NCBI GenBank assembly: GCA_009782605.1
Contig: WRIR01000008.1
Coordinates: 21,934-85,933 of the forward strand
DNA length: 64,000 nucleotides
Direction of reading: 5' to 3'
Origin: Eggerthellaceae bacterium
GTDB lineage: Bacteria > Actinomycetota > Coriobacteriia > Coriobacteriales > Eggerthellaceae
Shown here: positions 22,501-29,286 of the stretch, one piece after another
Layout: every line of letters starts with the position of its first letter
How positions within the stretch are numbered: the stretch's first letter is position 1
The notes under the pieces: model-generated
Told to the model about the DNA's origin: nothing
What the model saw: only the letters and a program-made list of their open reading frames with translations
Databases searched by the model: none
Position numbers and translations under genes: made by a program

Positions 22501-25500
22501 CACCGGGGCGTACCGAGGCGCTTGCCTTGATCTCGCCGAGGAGCTCGTTTCCTTGTTCGGTGCTGCCGGTGCTGTATGCGGCGATCTCTGCCGCCCGGGC
22601 AAGGCCGATGTAGGCGTTCTCGTGGGTCAAGACTAAATCGGGGAGCTTGACTTCGAGATAGGGGGCAGGCTGCTTGTAGGTGTCGTGAATGGCAACAAGC
22701 TGCTGGCTGGCAACGACCGGGTTAGCGTTGCCGTTCTCGTCCTCAAGGACGAGATAGACCCTGCTGCTCTCAGAAAGCGTAGAGGTGGCACTTTCCGGCA
22801 ATACAAGGTCCCAGGTGCCGTCATCGTTGAGCGTGCCGAGTATCGGCTGCCCGTCCTTGCCGAGTATCGCATTGTCATCGGTGTCGACCACCGCATACAG
22901 CCTTATTGCAGGTTCCGGGTTGTGGGGCTCCGCGGCAGCCTGGGCGCCCTGGGCAAGCCAGGTTCCCGAGAGCTCGGCCTCAAGCCCTACCCAGAGCTTC
23001 CCGCTCGTCGGATAGCCTATCTTGGCCGGGGCCGGCGGCAGGACGTCCTCGACCGTGATGGGGGCCGGCATGTCCTCGGGCCGCGCCAGGTGTACCTTGG
23101 CCGGGTCGGGGTTGCCGGGGTATTCGACCCCGCGCCACAGCGAGTCCATGCGGAAGGTGTCCCCCGAGCGCAGGAAGCCGCCGTCGGAGTAGCGGACCAC
23201 GCCCTCAAGCATCCTGCCGGTCTTCTCCATCTCATAGACGTCGTTCTCCATCAGGATGGAGGAAACCTGCCCCGCCGTGGACATCTCTATGTCGCCCGTA
23301 GCGGCGCGGGTGATTGCATAGCGGCCGAAGACCTCGTCGGTCCAGATGGGGCGCCCGAGACTGTCAAGGCCCTCGGCCACCGAGCCGATGACGCGCAGGT
23401 ACTTGTCAGCGTTGGTGACCGGCTCGAACACCCGGTCGATCCTCGGGGCGGCGTTGTTGCCTTGGATGCGGCGGTAGGGCAGCATCCCCTGCGAGCCGAA
23501 GTTGTCCACCGCGGTCGTGAGTATCAGGCTGTTGTTGTTGTCGAAGGTGCCGTCGCCGCCAAAGCTCACGCTCCCGGCTATGGTCAGGCGCTGCATGGGC
23601 CACGACAGGTAGGGGTCCCCCCACGATGCCGAGCTCCCCCAGACGGGCGGGGGCGGGACAAGGCCGGCGCTCGTGCCGGTGCCGGTGCCCTGGGGGTTTA
23701 TCGACGAGTTGGAGGCGTTCGCCGTCCCGCCGACGCGGCTGGTGCCGTTGCCCCAGACCGCGATGTCAGAGTCGATGGAGTTGAAGCTCACCCCCGTTGC
23801 CGTGGTGGTGCGGAACACCCGTGCGGGGAGGGCCGTGGTGCCCGCCCCGAAGTTCGCGAAGTCGTAGTAGAGCGGGTTGGTGAAGGTGAACTCGAAGCCC
23901 TGCGTGCCGTGGACGATGGCGCCCCGGTCCACGCTGCCGTGCATGATGGCGACCGCCCCCGGCCCGATGTTCACCGTCCCGTTGTCGTTGCTGATGGTGG
24001 TCGCGGCATTGGTGCTCGTCCCCGATATGCAGGCGCCCCGCTGGGAGTAGAGCTCGATGGACGAGCCATAGTCGTGCACGTCGAAGCTCCAGTTCGGGCC
24101 CATGAAGTTGATGGCAGGGCTCTTGATGGTGGTCTCGAAGTCCTTGTTCCCCGCCCCGCCGTTGTTGCCCTCGTTGACGACCTTGAGGATGCCGCCGCTC
24201 TCGATGAAGAACTTGTTGTCCCGGCCGCAGAAGGAGATGCCTGCGGCTGTGGCGTTGTAGTTGGTGTTCGACAGCTTCCTGACCACCTCGACCTCGGCGT
24301 TCCGGGAGACGCGCATCTCGCAGTTCATGGGCTCGTTGAGGCCCAGGCCGACCGTTGCGTAGGTGCCTATCCCCGCATGTATCCAGAGCGCACCGTGCAT
24401 GAGGCTTTCCCTGTTCAAGAGCATGTTCTGCGACTCGCAGTAGAGCTTGGAGCCTGTGCCGCTCACATGGAAGTAGGCATCGCCCGGCTTGAGGCCGCGG
24501 ATGCCCTGGATGAGCGCGGTCCCGCCCTGCCCGGACGAGGTCTGCGTGTTGTAGGCGCTCAGCTTGGCGCCGTTGCTCACGGTCGTGCCGCCGTGGCCGC
24601 CGCAGGTCGAGATGGTGCCGGACTCGTCGGCCCAGCCCCAGATGTTGCTGTAGGCCGTGACCTCGGTGCCTTCGCCGTCGACCAGCATCCAGGCGCCCGT
24701 GGCCTGCTTCTGGGCGTATTCCGGGCTTGTCTTCGAGTTGGTGTTCAGGGATGTCGAGCCCTGGTAGTGGACCCGGTCCCAGGACGTCCCGATCGCGACG
24801 GCGGCGCAGTAGTAGTCAAGGCGGTAGTTCTGGAGGTATGCCTTGGTGCCGTTTATGAAGCTTATCTCGTTGTCCCCCGTGAGCGTGGACGCGACGAGGA
24901 CGCCCGTGGGGGCGCTGGTGCGGATGTCCATGTCGGCATTGTCGTAGACCTGGTGCTGGGCATAGACCATCGGCCCGTGGTTGCCGCTTGCCGCGTTGGG
25001 GGCCGGCATGTTGTTCGTGTTGTTGAGCTGCCCGTACCACACTATCTTGCCGGTGCCGCGCACCGTGCCGTTGAGGTTGTGCACGAGGCTTCCCCGCTGC
25101 GGGCCGTCGCCTTCCACGTCCTCAAGGTTGACGGTCCACCTGTCGGTGATGGTGGAGGGGAGGGGCACCCCGGGGGAAGAGTAGCCCCAGGTCGCGAAGC
25201 CCGTGGCGTTCGTGCCAGCGGAAGTGGTGCGGCTCCCCACGGCAACGAGGACGTTTTGCTGGGCGCTCCGGGCGGTCGTGCGCATTATCTTGATGTCCTT
25301 CAAGGTGAAGCTCAAATCGGGGCCGGGGGTCATCGTCAGGACCAGCGTGATGTTCTCGTTCTGGGAGCCGACGTGCAGCGTGTGCCCGTTGCCGTCGAGG
25401 ACGAGGTCGCGGGCGAGCACGGAGGGCTGCGTGTTGTTCGTGCCCCGGATGACGTTCGACGAGAGGCGGATGTAGCTCACGTTCGGGTCGTCCCAGGCGA

Positions 25501-25894
25501 TGCAGAAGTCGGCCCAGGTGTCGACCTCGACGCCGCCCGGGATGTCGCCTATGCCCGTTATGGTCAGCGGCATGACGGGGATGCCTTCGGCAGAGTGCGG
25601 GGCGGGGGCCTGTCCGGGGGCCGGCGGCCCGCCCGGGCCTTCCTGGACAGGGCCTTCCTGGGCGGTGGCGCCTTGCGGGTAGTTGAAGTCGTGCCAAGAG
25701 TCGAGCCCTGAGTCATGCCAGGAAGGGTTATCGTATTCCACCAGGCCGTTGCCGGGGGCGGCCACCTCTTCCGCAAGCGATGTCGTCGGGGGAGCCATCA
25801 TGACGGCTAGGTTGACCGCAAGGAGGGCAGCCAGGGCCTTCCTGGGTGCCTGCATTATCCCCTTGTTTCGCCTGCTGCTTTTCTCTGTGCTCAT
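10598..25894 (-). CDS. giant (5098 aa) secreted, membrane-anchored surface protein: signal peptide, beta-helix-like N-terminal region, about 12 Ig-like repeats, InlB-type repeat, C-terminal TM segments
   Basis: Single uninterrupted ORF; N-terminal signal-like MQAPRKALAALLAVNLAVMMAPPTTSLAEE; repeated ..EDGD..YSVTDSDGNT...VVNDGRY.. units; CAVTFDANGGYLTG...YTFTHWAAAPGGG...YAQWEK; C-terminal hydrophobic helices. Confidence 0.9.
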   Translation of the reverse strand: MSTEKSSRRNKGIMQAPRKALAALLAVNLAVMMAPPTTSLAEEVAAPGNGLVEYDNPSWHDSGLDSWHDFNYPQGATAQEGPVQEGPGGPPAPGQAPAPHSAEGIPVMPLTITGIGDIPGGVEVDTWADFCIAWDDPNVSYIRLSSNVIRGTNNTQPSVLARDLVLDGNGHTLHVGSQNENITLVLTMTPGPDLSFTLKDIKIMRTTARSAQQNVLVAVGSRTTSAGTNATGFATWGYSSPGVPLPSTITDRWTVNLEDVEGDGPQRGSLVHNLNGTVRGTGKIVWYGQLNNTNNMPAPNAASGNHGPMVYAQHQVYDNADMDIRTSAPTGVLVASTLTGDNEISFINGTKAYLQNYRLDYYCAAVAIGTSWDRVHYQGSTSLNTNSKTSPEYAQKQATGAWMLVDGEGTEVTAYSNIWGWADESGTISTCGGHGGTTVSNGAKLSAYNTQTSSGQGGTALIQGIRGLKPGDAYFHVSGTGSKLYCESQNMLLNRESLMHGALWIHAGIGTYATVGLGLNEPMNCEMRVSRNAEVEVVRKLSNTNYNATAAGISFCGRDNKFFIESGGILKVVNEGNNGGAGNKDFETTIKSPAINFMGPNWSFDVHDYGSSIELYSQRGACISGTSTNAATTISNDNGTVNIGPGAVAIMHGSVDRGAIVHGTQGFEFTFTNPLYYDFANFGAGTTALPARVFRTTTATGVSFNSIDSDIAVWGNGTSRVGGTANASNSSINPQGTGTGTSAGLVPPPPVWGSSASWGDPYLSWPMQRLTIAGSVSFGGDGTFDNNNSLILTTAVDNFGSQGMLPYRRIQGNNAAPRIDRVFEPVTNADKYLRVIGSVAEGLDSLGRPIWTDEVFGRYAITRAATGDIEMSTAGQVSSILMENDVYEMEKTGRMLEGVVRYSDGGFLRSGDTFRMDSLWRGVEYPGNPDPAKVHLARPEDMPAPITVEDVLPPAPAKIGYPTSGKLWVGLEAELSGTWLAQGAQAAAEPHNPEPAIRLYAVVDTDDNAILGKDGQPILGTLNDDGTWDLVLPESATSTLSESSRVYLVLEDENGNANPVVASQQLVAIHDTYKQPAPYLEVKLPDLVLTHENAYIGLARAAEIAAYSTGSTEQGNELLGEIKASASVRPGAAWPGSTGLSVVEAVPPWGEPGYYLDRAAFSMAHPQGEDYRVRYAATADPGIYSTGHITVLPFMEARPYIGANDFSITAKNAASLMAGPSGECNDTLIMMAGAKARADLGDAFSPDMVEVHVVGIPADPVAGQSYPVTFKVLGSGASPDEGRWVTVQAIVVEGELPVLMVGSPVLVWLGDAARKPASAILPGAYNPADYVTALSAENGLDITGLVAIDASAVDLAKVGVYPVVYSVANADGNATTATGVVAVGTFVSDGNYLLDATSFVKKAADVDAGATAVVGDSRARAWLVDAAEPGGMVAVGVALKSAGSYRPGCAEGAYPVTLGVAAPAGGPATTLESTVDAVVTGCHELADKDDAGSAVRYSIAADNATISVADAADYAGMGNAAQLKLVNRSQAQAWQLMDTATALGLPGGALASLGDAGAVVVKNDIPAAGGISGRDYEVVFAIKGFEDITVAVAYTLYGTPPVITFQQDPLIIPFDRGETAHELTADEVRGQMLAWDDQDGDITAQATYTVNGGAVTSLHTATPGVYSVTYSVTDSDGMAAENATRALVIDDGSFMVDTAAGIILGAKGFLVAYGDVRGSEAEVLELSQASAYYLGDANHAAGTPVPAGMLQVAGFAASGYGRDALPGDYRFDIAVAGFDSAKPIVGRVLPEGASGGNGDLYAITAKDFRINITDALALQGAAGTADYARSFLVRAEATSYQRADAGLAPGGTPALADDGGFAAAAFLAEGAPGYPTVVPVKFWVDEDRDAFAWIGVAVSNGNHPAIHLPPIRTVWTGDAAAQPAGTVLASAWDYVWGPERTAADSVSATDSEDGDVTHLLAWGSLDGSGGFVEAASPLDFTRAGFQEVAYSVTDSDHNTVVRATKVLVNDGRYAVDGDYAVEALDFVVLAKDVAGTDAEVLAASRAHAWRIATGSHAEEALLPIPVDYLLAVADKAGYSKAPGAYAPIVVGLASAEPLYGGSPARSVTGLVVDGDDIGEGTDGTARYVVAASNATLALAEASGFAGLGNSAKALLIDRARAASWAVAATMEDWGVDVLSNEVGDAAHPVKAGGAYEVVFTPQGQPQVQAHVTFQIDQGLAPVIEFTEDPLVFEQTAAPVPLTDADLKRAMSVVDAEDGPLLDGTAVAVAGNVALDRHNVGVWRVAYSVTDSDGNTAAKSRAVVVTDGRYLIDKENDIIIGARDFVVKRFGVGCVDGSEGQAKSLSYAEAFDLSGAPLSVSWTGTPAGYAANAPAGSYPVSWKAEGRTTTKDVTARVVDADVVDMGTKDSSYAIAASHFRANLAEAYQILMGSPASYVDAASARVIPLVPDAAALDALLVTSGGFTDELGVYAVTFRIDTIPATTQSVTVEGTVSQGSVPLLDVMTPVEVWIGEPGLKPAAAITAAEYAAVAGDLYGVAAADDEDGDLISAVVASPDASTGPVDLARVGRYMVSYRVTDRDNNTVDRDRVVVVNDGRYAVGGRILAANSFVTLLKDVVPPFDQDILSKSAAALYDGQSGGRISSTAISVYASGNYRAEAGSYPIIVRGQDAPSGYLDRAITGEVVDAGTIASGPNDPDKDSFYVFGNDITLRIGEAEDILAAGDPAAALLEALGAGVRKATPTGSLSTLPATLASDGGFMAARGTYSAVVADSEGTVSIALTIQVSEGAPPWVRAEPKPLNIPFDPHTAGTVTREQLMSGVTAGDTEDGPLTGEVRINPDADGAEQMPVIPLKAFSVTQVTYSVTDSDNNTSFDTRAVIVNDGSAVYTPDYILQASSFVIPSRDVAAARDIDELILDRSAARAWTSQGEPATAVVADSVSMSAAARDYHLTIAIKENAALTKTITAKVLAEGASGGNGDLYAITAKDFRINITDALALQGAAGTADYARSFLVRAEATSYQRADAGLAPGGTPALADDGGFAAAAFLAEGAPGYPTVVPVKFWVDEDRDAFAWIGVAVSNGNHPAIHLPPIRTVWTGDAAAQPAGTVLASAWDYVWGPERTAADSVSATDSEDGDVTHLLAWGSLDGSGGFVEAASPLDFTRAGFQEVAYSVTDSDHNTVVRATKVLVNDGRYAVDGDYAVEALDFVVLAKDVAGTDAEVLAASRAHAWRIATGSHAEEALLPIPVDYLLAVADKAGYSKAPGAYAPIVVGLASAEPLYGGSPARSVTGLVVDGDDIGEGTDGTARYVVAASNATLALAEASGFAGLGNSAKALLIDRARAASWAVAATMEDWGVDVLSNEVGDAAHPVKAGGAYEVVFTPQGQPQVQAHVTFQIDQGLAPVIEFTEDPLVFEQTAAPVPLTDADLKRAMSVVDAEDGPLLDGTAVAVAGNVALDRHNVGVWRVAYSVTDSDGNTAAKSRAVVVTDGRYLIDKENDIIIGARDFVARSADIEGSEGQARSLSYAEAFTFAGERLTVNWAGAPAGYTAAAAAGDYPITWRVSGRPAATTVTAHVTDADIVDPGGKDANYAIAASSFTVNLVDAQAILEGAPQGFIDAAKVRVIGLVADMPERTPLLVNTANFRAALGSYTPITFRIDGIDLAEQGVAVTGTVSQGGMPTITVPTPLEVWVGDAASRPVGSLLAGEYHAMHGVSAVDDEDGVITGWVTYEADPATGDVDVAKVGMYRLTYDVIDTDFNHPRVLPTRVVIVNDGRYVPGNGRVLRASSFVTRLVDVTTNPANLNSEILGKSGAALYNGETGFPMSSTELSVQSAGGYGPAAGTYRITVRGQDAPAGFITKDVTGTVLDAGVLGSGPDDPDRDNYYVYGDHIMLRYSEAQAILDAPDVDKALLAALGAGGLKTTPEGAVEPFDPTVLSRGGFTAATGTYSVTVAEPANQASIVLRVQVGEGSMPTIAAVPTPLEVAWSPTAAGSLSRAQLMAGVTAHDEDDGNITGWVVINPDASGAEVLPAIPLNAASVTRVTYAVTDSDGNRVSVDRAVVVNDGSIDYTPEFILKASSFAIKASDVAQPYESQILALSGALAWRSDGTPTAMRVADVAGYKDVAADYAPIIGIVASPNLTRTVTAKVLPEGTEVGNGATYAISARHFRINLADARVLQAQSGTAYGSAFVSRANAQSYLRADQGLSLGGTPALADDGGFKTASFLAEGAAGYPTVIPATFWVNEDHTASVQVNVTVSNGHHPWITVPELRQAGLNSSFTEADYWGGVAYGDAEDGNAAPPLALSRTGAVDTSTEGVYKLGYTVTDTEGNSTSAVGYVLVGDWAFSGDWAVKAWSFVTTADEVRAASPLDSLILGLGKADAVRLVRDAQGMVTGIEHVAPSVKDRAGLGPQEGSYGPVVIGVPGGMQEAASTPLPTKDIRAQVLDRKAISNTPDEDGTVHDANTADPADTNRYIVAANHVPLTWAQAGSLANRDDMVAKATLATLAAARGFKVTPAGSLSDHGVDVSFNGIRQAMGAYDVTFVPQGVGGVSVTVSFTVDRGTMPVITLDGPLVLAATSTPVTLTRDQLLRGVGVVDAESPELGLKDVVITGASGTGAMPLIDSSKAGVYQVVYTVADPFITNPDGTPATTSAARAVIIDDGSFFYGKDYVLAARDFTIDYAEVDLADKSGQIAAKSGAQAASYDGTPATVAVSSNGYTNVAGQYRPQIAVAADPTLKASITATVTAPLKRCAVTFDANGGYLTGPATIYVQEPAATLSYLPSSPIRSGYTFTHWAAAPGGGLQFLASTPVVSDMAVYAQWEKNADPPAPEPQQPPTVIVNPPSVVVNPPTVNIPPSGGSNSTPPTTIPVYVTVPAAPASEAPAAAAGSADDADDREGEADGRDPDRDSAPDSGPDPVAYGPTAKAAGGSTPSGDSPQSTWSLFNLVAAVLSGALLLLTLAGFLRGRRSRASEYHEEPIDKDAWAEMTPEQRVALMVKREKSRNAWEQGRAGKAGSRPGKAGTRGAGGGIGLSANTPVLLISAVAFVEGLVILLTTQDFAGPMAATDNYSIPLSLLVLAQLVVPLIAAMLKRDPTTALGSAPS
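15384..16989 (-). repeat. internal duplication copy B within the giant gene
   Basis: Appears identical over about 1606 bp to 18921-20526 (offset 3537 bp); supported by identical translations of overlapping ORFs in several frames and both strands. Confidence 0.92.
18921..20526 (-). repeat. internal duplication copy A within the giant gene
   Basis: Same as copy B; boundaries ACGAAGTCGCGTGCG... to ...CGCCCTCGG. Confidence 0.92.
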
Positions 25895-26297
25895 TTGGCC
25901 GCCTTTCCTTTGTCTTTCATCTCTCTTTGTCTTTCTGGCCTGTGTCCTCCGCTTTCCTGTGCTCGGGCTCCTCTATCCCGATGCCTCGCCTTGCCATAAC
26001 GGGCAGGGTGGGCGCTGGGGTTTTCTTCCAGCGACAGGCTCTTTGGACAGACCGGGGGTAGACGCCAAGGCCGGCGACTCCCTCAATACCCCTTAGTATC
26101 AAATTCCTATTCTGTTTACCACCTGCGGCGCATTATAGCGTCGGGAATGAATGATTTCAACGATGCGGAATGCGGGGAAAGCCCCGGAAATCCCCTGTTC
26201 ATTCGGGAATTGACTCAGCTTCGCACGCCGGGCGCGCCAGGCCCCTCCCGCTTATGCGAAACCCGACTCAGGGCAGGGGGGCGCAGATGGCGGGAGG

Positions 26298-27374
26298 CTA
26301 GTGGTAGCGGTAATGGGCGGAGCAGCTGCCTTCGGAGGACACCATGCAGGGGCCGATCGGGTTCTCGGGCGTGCAGGCCTTCCGGAACAGGGGGCATTCT
26401 GCGGGCTCCATGACGCCCCGCAGCACATCCCCGCAGCCGCACCCCGGGTGCTCGACCGTCTCCTCGACCGCCGGGCGCAGCCTGCAAAGGGCGTCGAAGG
26501 CGGCGAAGCGCTCGCGGAGGCGGTAGCCGGACCCGGGTATCTCGCCGATGCCGCGCCACTGGGCGGGGCAGGCCTCGAAGACCTCGTCGATGGCGGCGGC
26601 GGCGGTCGGGTTGCCCCCCTCCATGACGCCCCGCACATAGGCTATCTCGATGTCGGCACGGCCTTCGTCAAGCTGGCGCACAATCATGGCGATGCCCTGG
26701 AGGATGTCGACCGGCTCGAAGCCGGTGATAACGCCGGGGATGCTGTAGGTGTGCGCAAGGAAGTCATAGGGCTTCCTGCCGATGATGGTGCTCACGTGGC
26801 CCGGCAAGATGAGCGCGTCCACTTTCAAGGCGGGGTCGCCCACGATGGCCTCAAGCGCCCCGGGCATGCTCTTGTGCACCCCGAATACCGAGAAGTTCCC
26901 CAGGCCGAGCGCTTCCGCACGCTTGAGGGCCATGGCAGTCAGGGGCGTGGTCGTCTCGAAACCGACCCCCACGAAGACCACTTCCCTGTCGGGATTTTCC
27001 CGGGCAAGCCGCAGCGCGTCGAGCGGCGAGTACACCACCTCGACGGAGCGGCCGGACGCCTTTTCCTCAAGCAGGCTGGAAGTCGAGCCGGGGACCCGCA
27101 TCATGTCGCCGAAGGTCGCGACCGTCACCTGGGGGACCCGCGCCAGGGCGACCGCAGTGTCGATGTCGCGGTTGGCCGTCACGCAGACCGGGCAGCCGGG
27201 GCCCGAGGCGAGCCTGATGCCCTCGGGCATGAGGCCCCTGATGCCGTTGCGCGCGATAGCGACCGTATGGGTGCCGCACACCTCCATGATGGTCGCCCGC
27301 TCGGGGGCGAGCGCACGGATGGAGGCCACGAGCCCCCGGGCGATCCCGGGGTCTTTGAAGGGGCTCAGGTCCAT
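26298..27374 (-). CDS. hypD: hydrogenase formation protein HypD
   Basis: MEVCGTHTVAIARNGIRGLMPEGIRLASGPGCPVCVTANRDID and C-terminal Cys cluster. Confidence 0.97.
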   Translation of the reverse strand: MDLSPFKDPGIARGLVASIRALAPERATIMEVCGTHTVAIARNGIRGLMPEGIRLASGPGCPVCVTANRDIDTAVALARVPQVTVATFGDMMRVPGSTSSLLEEKASGRSVEVVYSPLDALRLARENPDREVVFVGVGFETTTPLTAMALKRAEALGLGNFSVFGVHKSMPGALEAIVGDPALKVDALILPGHVSTIIGRKPYDFLAHTYSIPGVITGFEPVDILQGIAMIVRQLDEGRADIEIAYVRGVMEGGNPTAAAAIDEVFEACPAQWRGIGEIPGSGYRLRERFAAFDALCRLRPAVEETVEHPGCGCGDVLRGVMEPAECPLFRKACTPENPIGPCMVSSEGSCSAHYRYH

Positions 27375-27668
27375 CTATTCGGAGAGCAGCACGCCGAGCG
27401 AGGGCCGTGCCGGGGCGCCGGGCGCCGCCTCAGACCTAAGGTCGTCGGCGGCGAGCTCCGGGAACTGGCTGATGAGGTCGAGGGTTTCCTGGGCGAACTC
27501 GGCGCTGACCACCTGGATGGCGAAGCCCGCGTGCACCAGCACGTAGTCGCCCTCGCGGGCCTCGGGCGTGAGGTCGAGCGAGGCCTCGCGGGTCACCCCC
27601 ATGATGTCGACCGTCGCCAGGTTGTCCGCGCCGATGCTGTTGATTCTTGCAGGTATTGCCAAGCACAT
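27375..27668 (-). CDS. hypC: HypC/HybG/HupF family hydrogenase maturation chaperone
   Basis: MCLAIPARI start; GDYVLVHAGFAIQ; immediately upstream of hypD. Confidence 0.95.
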   Translation of the reverse strand: MCLAIPARINSIGADNLATVDIMGVTREASLDLTPEAREGDYVLVHAGFAIQVVSAEFAQETLDLISQFPELAADDLRSEAAPGAPARPSLGVLLSE

Positions 27669-27861
27669 GGCGTGCCTCTTTCGTGGTCGGTGTCCCCCTC
27701 ATTATACCAGGCCTGTGGCGGGAGGCGCCCGAAGAGCGCCCGAAGTGCGCAAGGCGTGGGCCGAAGGGCCCGGTTGGAAGGCCCGGGGGCTTTTGAGGCG
27801 CGAGGGGGGCCGGCTCGTGGTAGAATGGGGGGAACACCGACGAAGGAGACGACCCGCCTCG

Positions 27862-29175
27862 ATGCCTGTTGCGCTCAGCTTGACCCTTGTCCTGTTCTTC
27901 CTTTTGATGAACGCCTTCTTTGTCGTCTCGGAGTTTGCCCTTGTCAGGGTCAGGAAATCGCAGATCGAGATGGCGATAGACGCAAAGAAGCCGGGGGCTG
28001 TGCACGCCAAGGCCATCGCCGAGAACGTCAACGCCTACCTTTCCGCCTGCCAGCTGGGCATCACGCTTGCCTCGCTGGCCTTGGGCTGGCTCGGGGAGCC
28101 CGCCGTCTCGCAGCTCATCCATCCCCTGTTCAAGGCCTTCGGCATGTCCGACGTGCTGATATCCGCCATCGCGGTGGCCATCGGCTTCACCATCATCACC
28201 GCGCTGCACATCGTGGTGGGCGAGCTCATCCCCAAGTCGCTCGCCATTTTCAGCACAGAGCGCTACGCGCTTTTCACGGCAAGGCCCCTGCGGTGGTTCT
28301 ACCGCATCACCTACCCGGTCATGTGGCTGTTCAACACGGTGACGAACGGCGTCATGCGCCTGACCGGGCACGACGTGACCAAGGAGCACGATGCCTACAC
28401 CGACGAGGAACTGAAGCTGCTCATCGAGCAGAGCGCCGAGAGCGGCTATGTCGACCCGGAGCAGAGCGAGTACGTGAGCAACATCTTCGACCTGGGCGAC
28501 AAGGATGCCGAGGCTATCATGACCCCCCGCACCGAGCTCGCCTGCTTCGACGTCGAGGACCCCTTCGAAGACAACATCCGGATGGTGCGGCAGTACAAGT
28601 ACACGCGCTACCCGGTGATTCGGGGCAACAAGGACGACATCATCGGCCTCGTGCACATCAAGGACCTCTACGGGCTTGCGCCGGACGCTTCCTCAGACGA
28701 CCTCATCGTCAGGGCCATCCCGGCGGTCCCGGCAAGCGTCCCGGTGGACAGGCTCATGCAGACCCTCCAGGAGAGGCGGACGAAGATGTGCGTCGTCGTC
28801 GACGAACACGGCGGCACGGCAGGCATCGTGACCATGAGCGACATCATGGACGAGATCGTCGGGCGCTTCGAGGACGAGTACGTGCACGACGGCGAGGACG
28901 TGAAGCAGGTCGGCGAGGGCCACTACCGCGTCGACGGCACCATGCCGGTCGACGAGCTCTACGAGCTCATCGGCTTCGAGGTGGAGCAGACGGGCTTCGA
29001 GACGACGGGAGGCCTGCTCTTCGAGCTGTTCGACCAGATACCCGACGAGGGCGACACGGTCTCGGTCGGCCAGGACGGCAGGCGGGCGACCTTCACCGTG
29101 CTTAAGATGGACAAGCTGCGGGTGGACACGATTGACCTCGTCGTCGATGAGGCCTGCGGGGAGGTGTCGGGCTGA
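27862..29175 (+). CDS. CNNM/CorC-type hemolysin family protein (CNNM + CBS + CorC_HlyC domains)
   Basis: MPVALSLTLVLFFLLMNAFFVVSEFALVRVRKSQIE...; IMTPRTEL; VVVDEHGGTAGIVTMSDIMDEIVG; start at 27862 preferred over 27568. Confidence 0.93.
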   Translation: MPVALSLTLVLFFLLMNAFFVVSEFALVRVRKSQIEMAIDAKKPGAVHAKAIAENVNAYLSACQLGITLASLALGWLGEPAVSQLIHPLFKAFGMSDVLISAIAVAIGFTIITALHIVVGELIPKSLAIFSTERYALFTARPLRWFYRITYPVMWLFNTVTNGVMRLTGHDVTKEHDAYTDEELKLLIEQSAESGYVDPEQSEYVSNIFDLGDKDAEAIMTPRTELACFDVEDPFEDNIRMVRQYKYTRYPVIRGNKDDIIGLVHIKDLYGLAPDASSDDLIVRAIPAVPASVPVDRLMQTLQERRTKMCVVVDEHGGTAGIVTMSDIMDEIVGRFEDEYVHDGEDVKQVGEGHYRVDGTMPVDELYELIGFEVEQTGFETTGGLLFELFDQIPDEGDTVSVGQDGRRATFTVLKMDKLRVDTIDLVVDEACGEVSG

Positions 29176-29286
29176 CACGGGGCCGGGCGTGCGGCTGACG
29201 TGCCGACAGACGCGCACGCTCCCGGCTGGGGCGGGCGGCGGACATGCCGCCGGGCCGGGCTAACGGGGGCCGGGCGTGCCGCCGGG

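Noticed and set aside
17477-22636. 1719-aa plus-strand ORF (and the 841-, 1008- and 380-aa neighbours) opposite the giant gene
   Set aside because: Antisense open frames expected opposite a GC-rich repetitive gene; the minus-strand product has a signal peptide, recognisable repeats and TM anchors, whereas the plus-strand products are Gly/Arg/Val/Asp-rich with no recognisable domain.
26301-29105. 934-aa plus-strand ORF across hypD/hypC
   Set aside because: Overlaps HypD and HypC on the opposite strand and reads out of frame with the CNNM/CorC protein.
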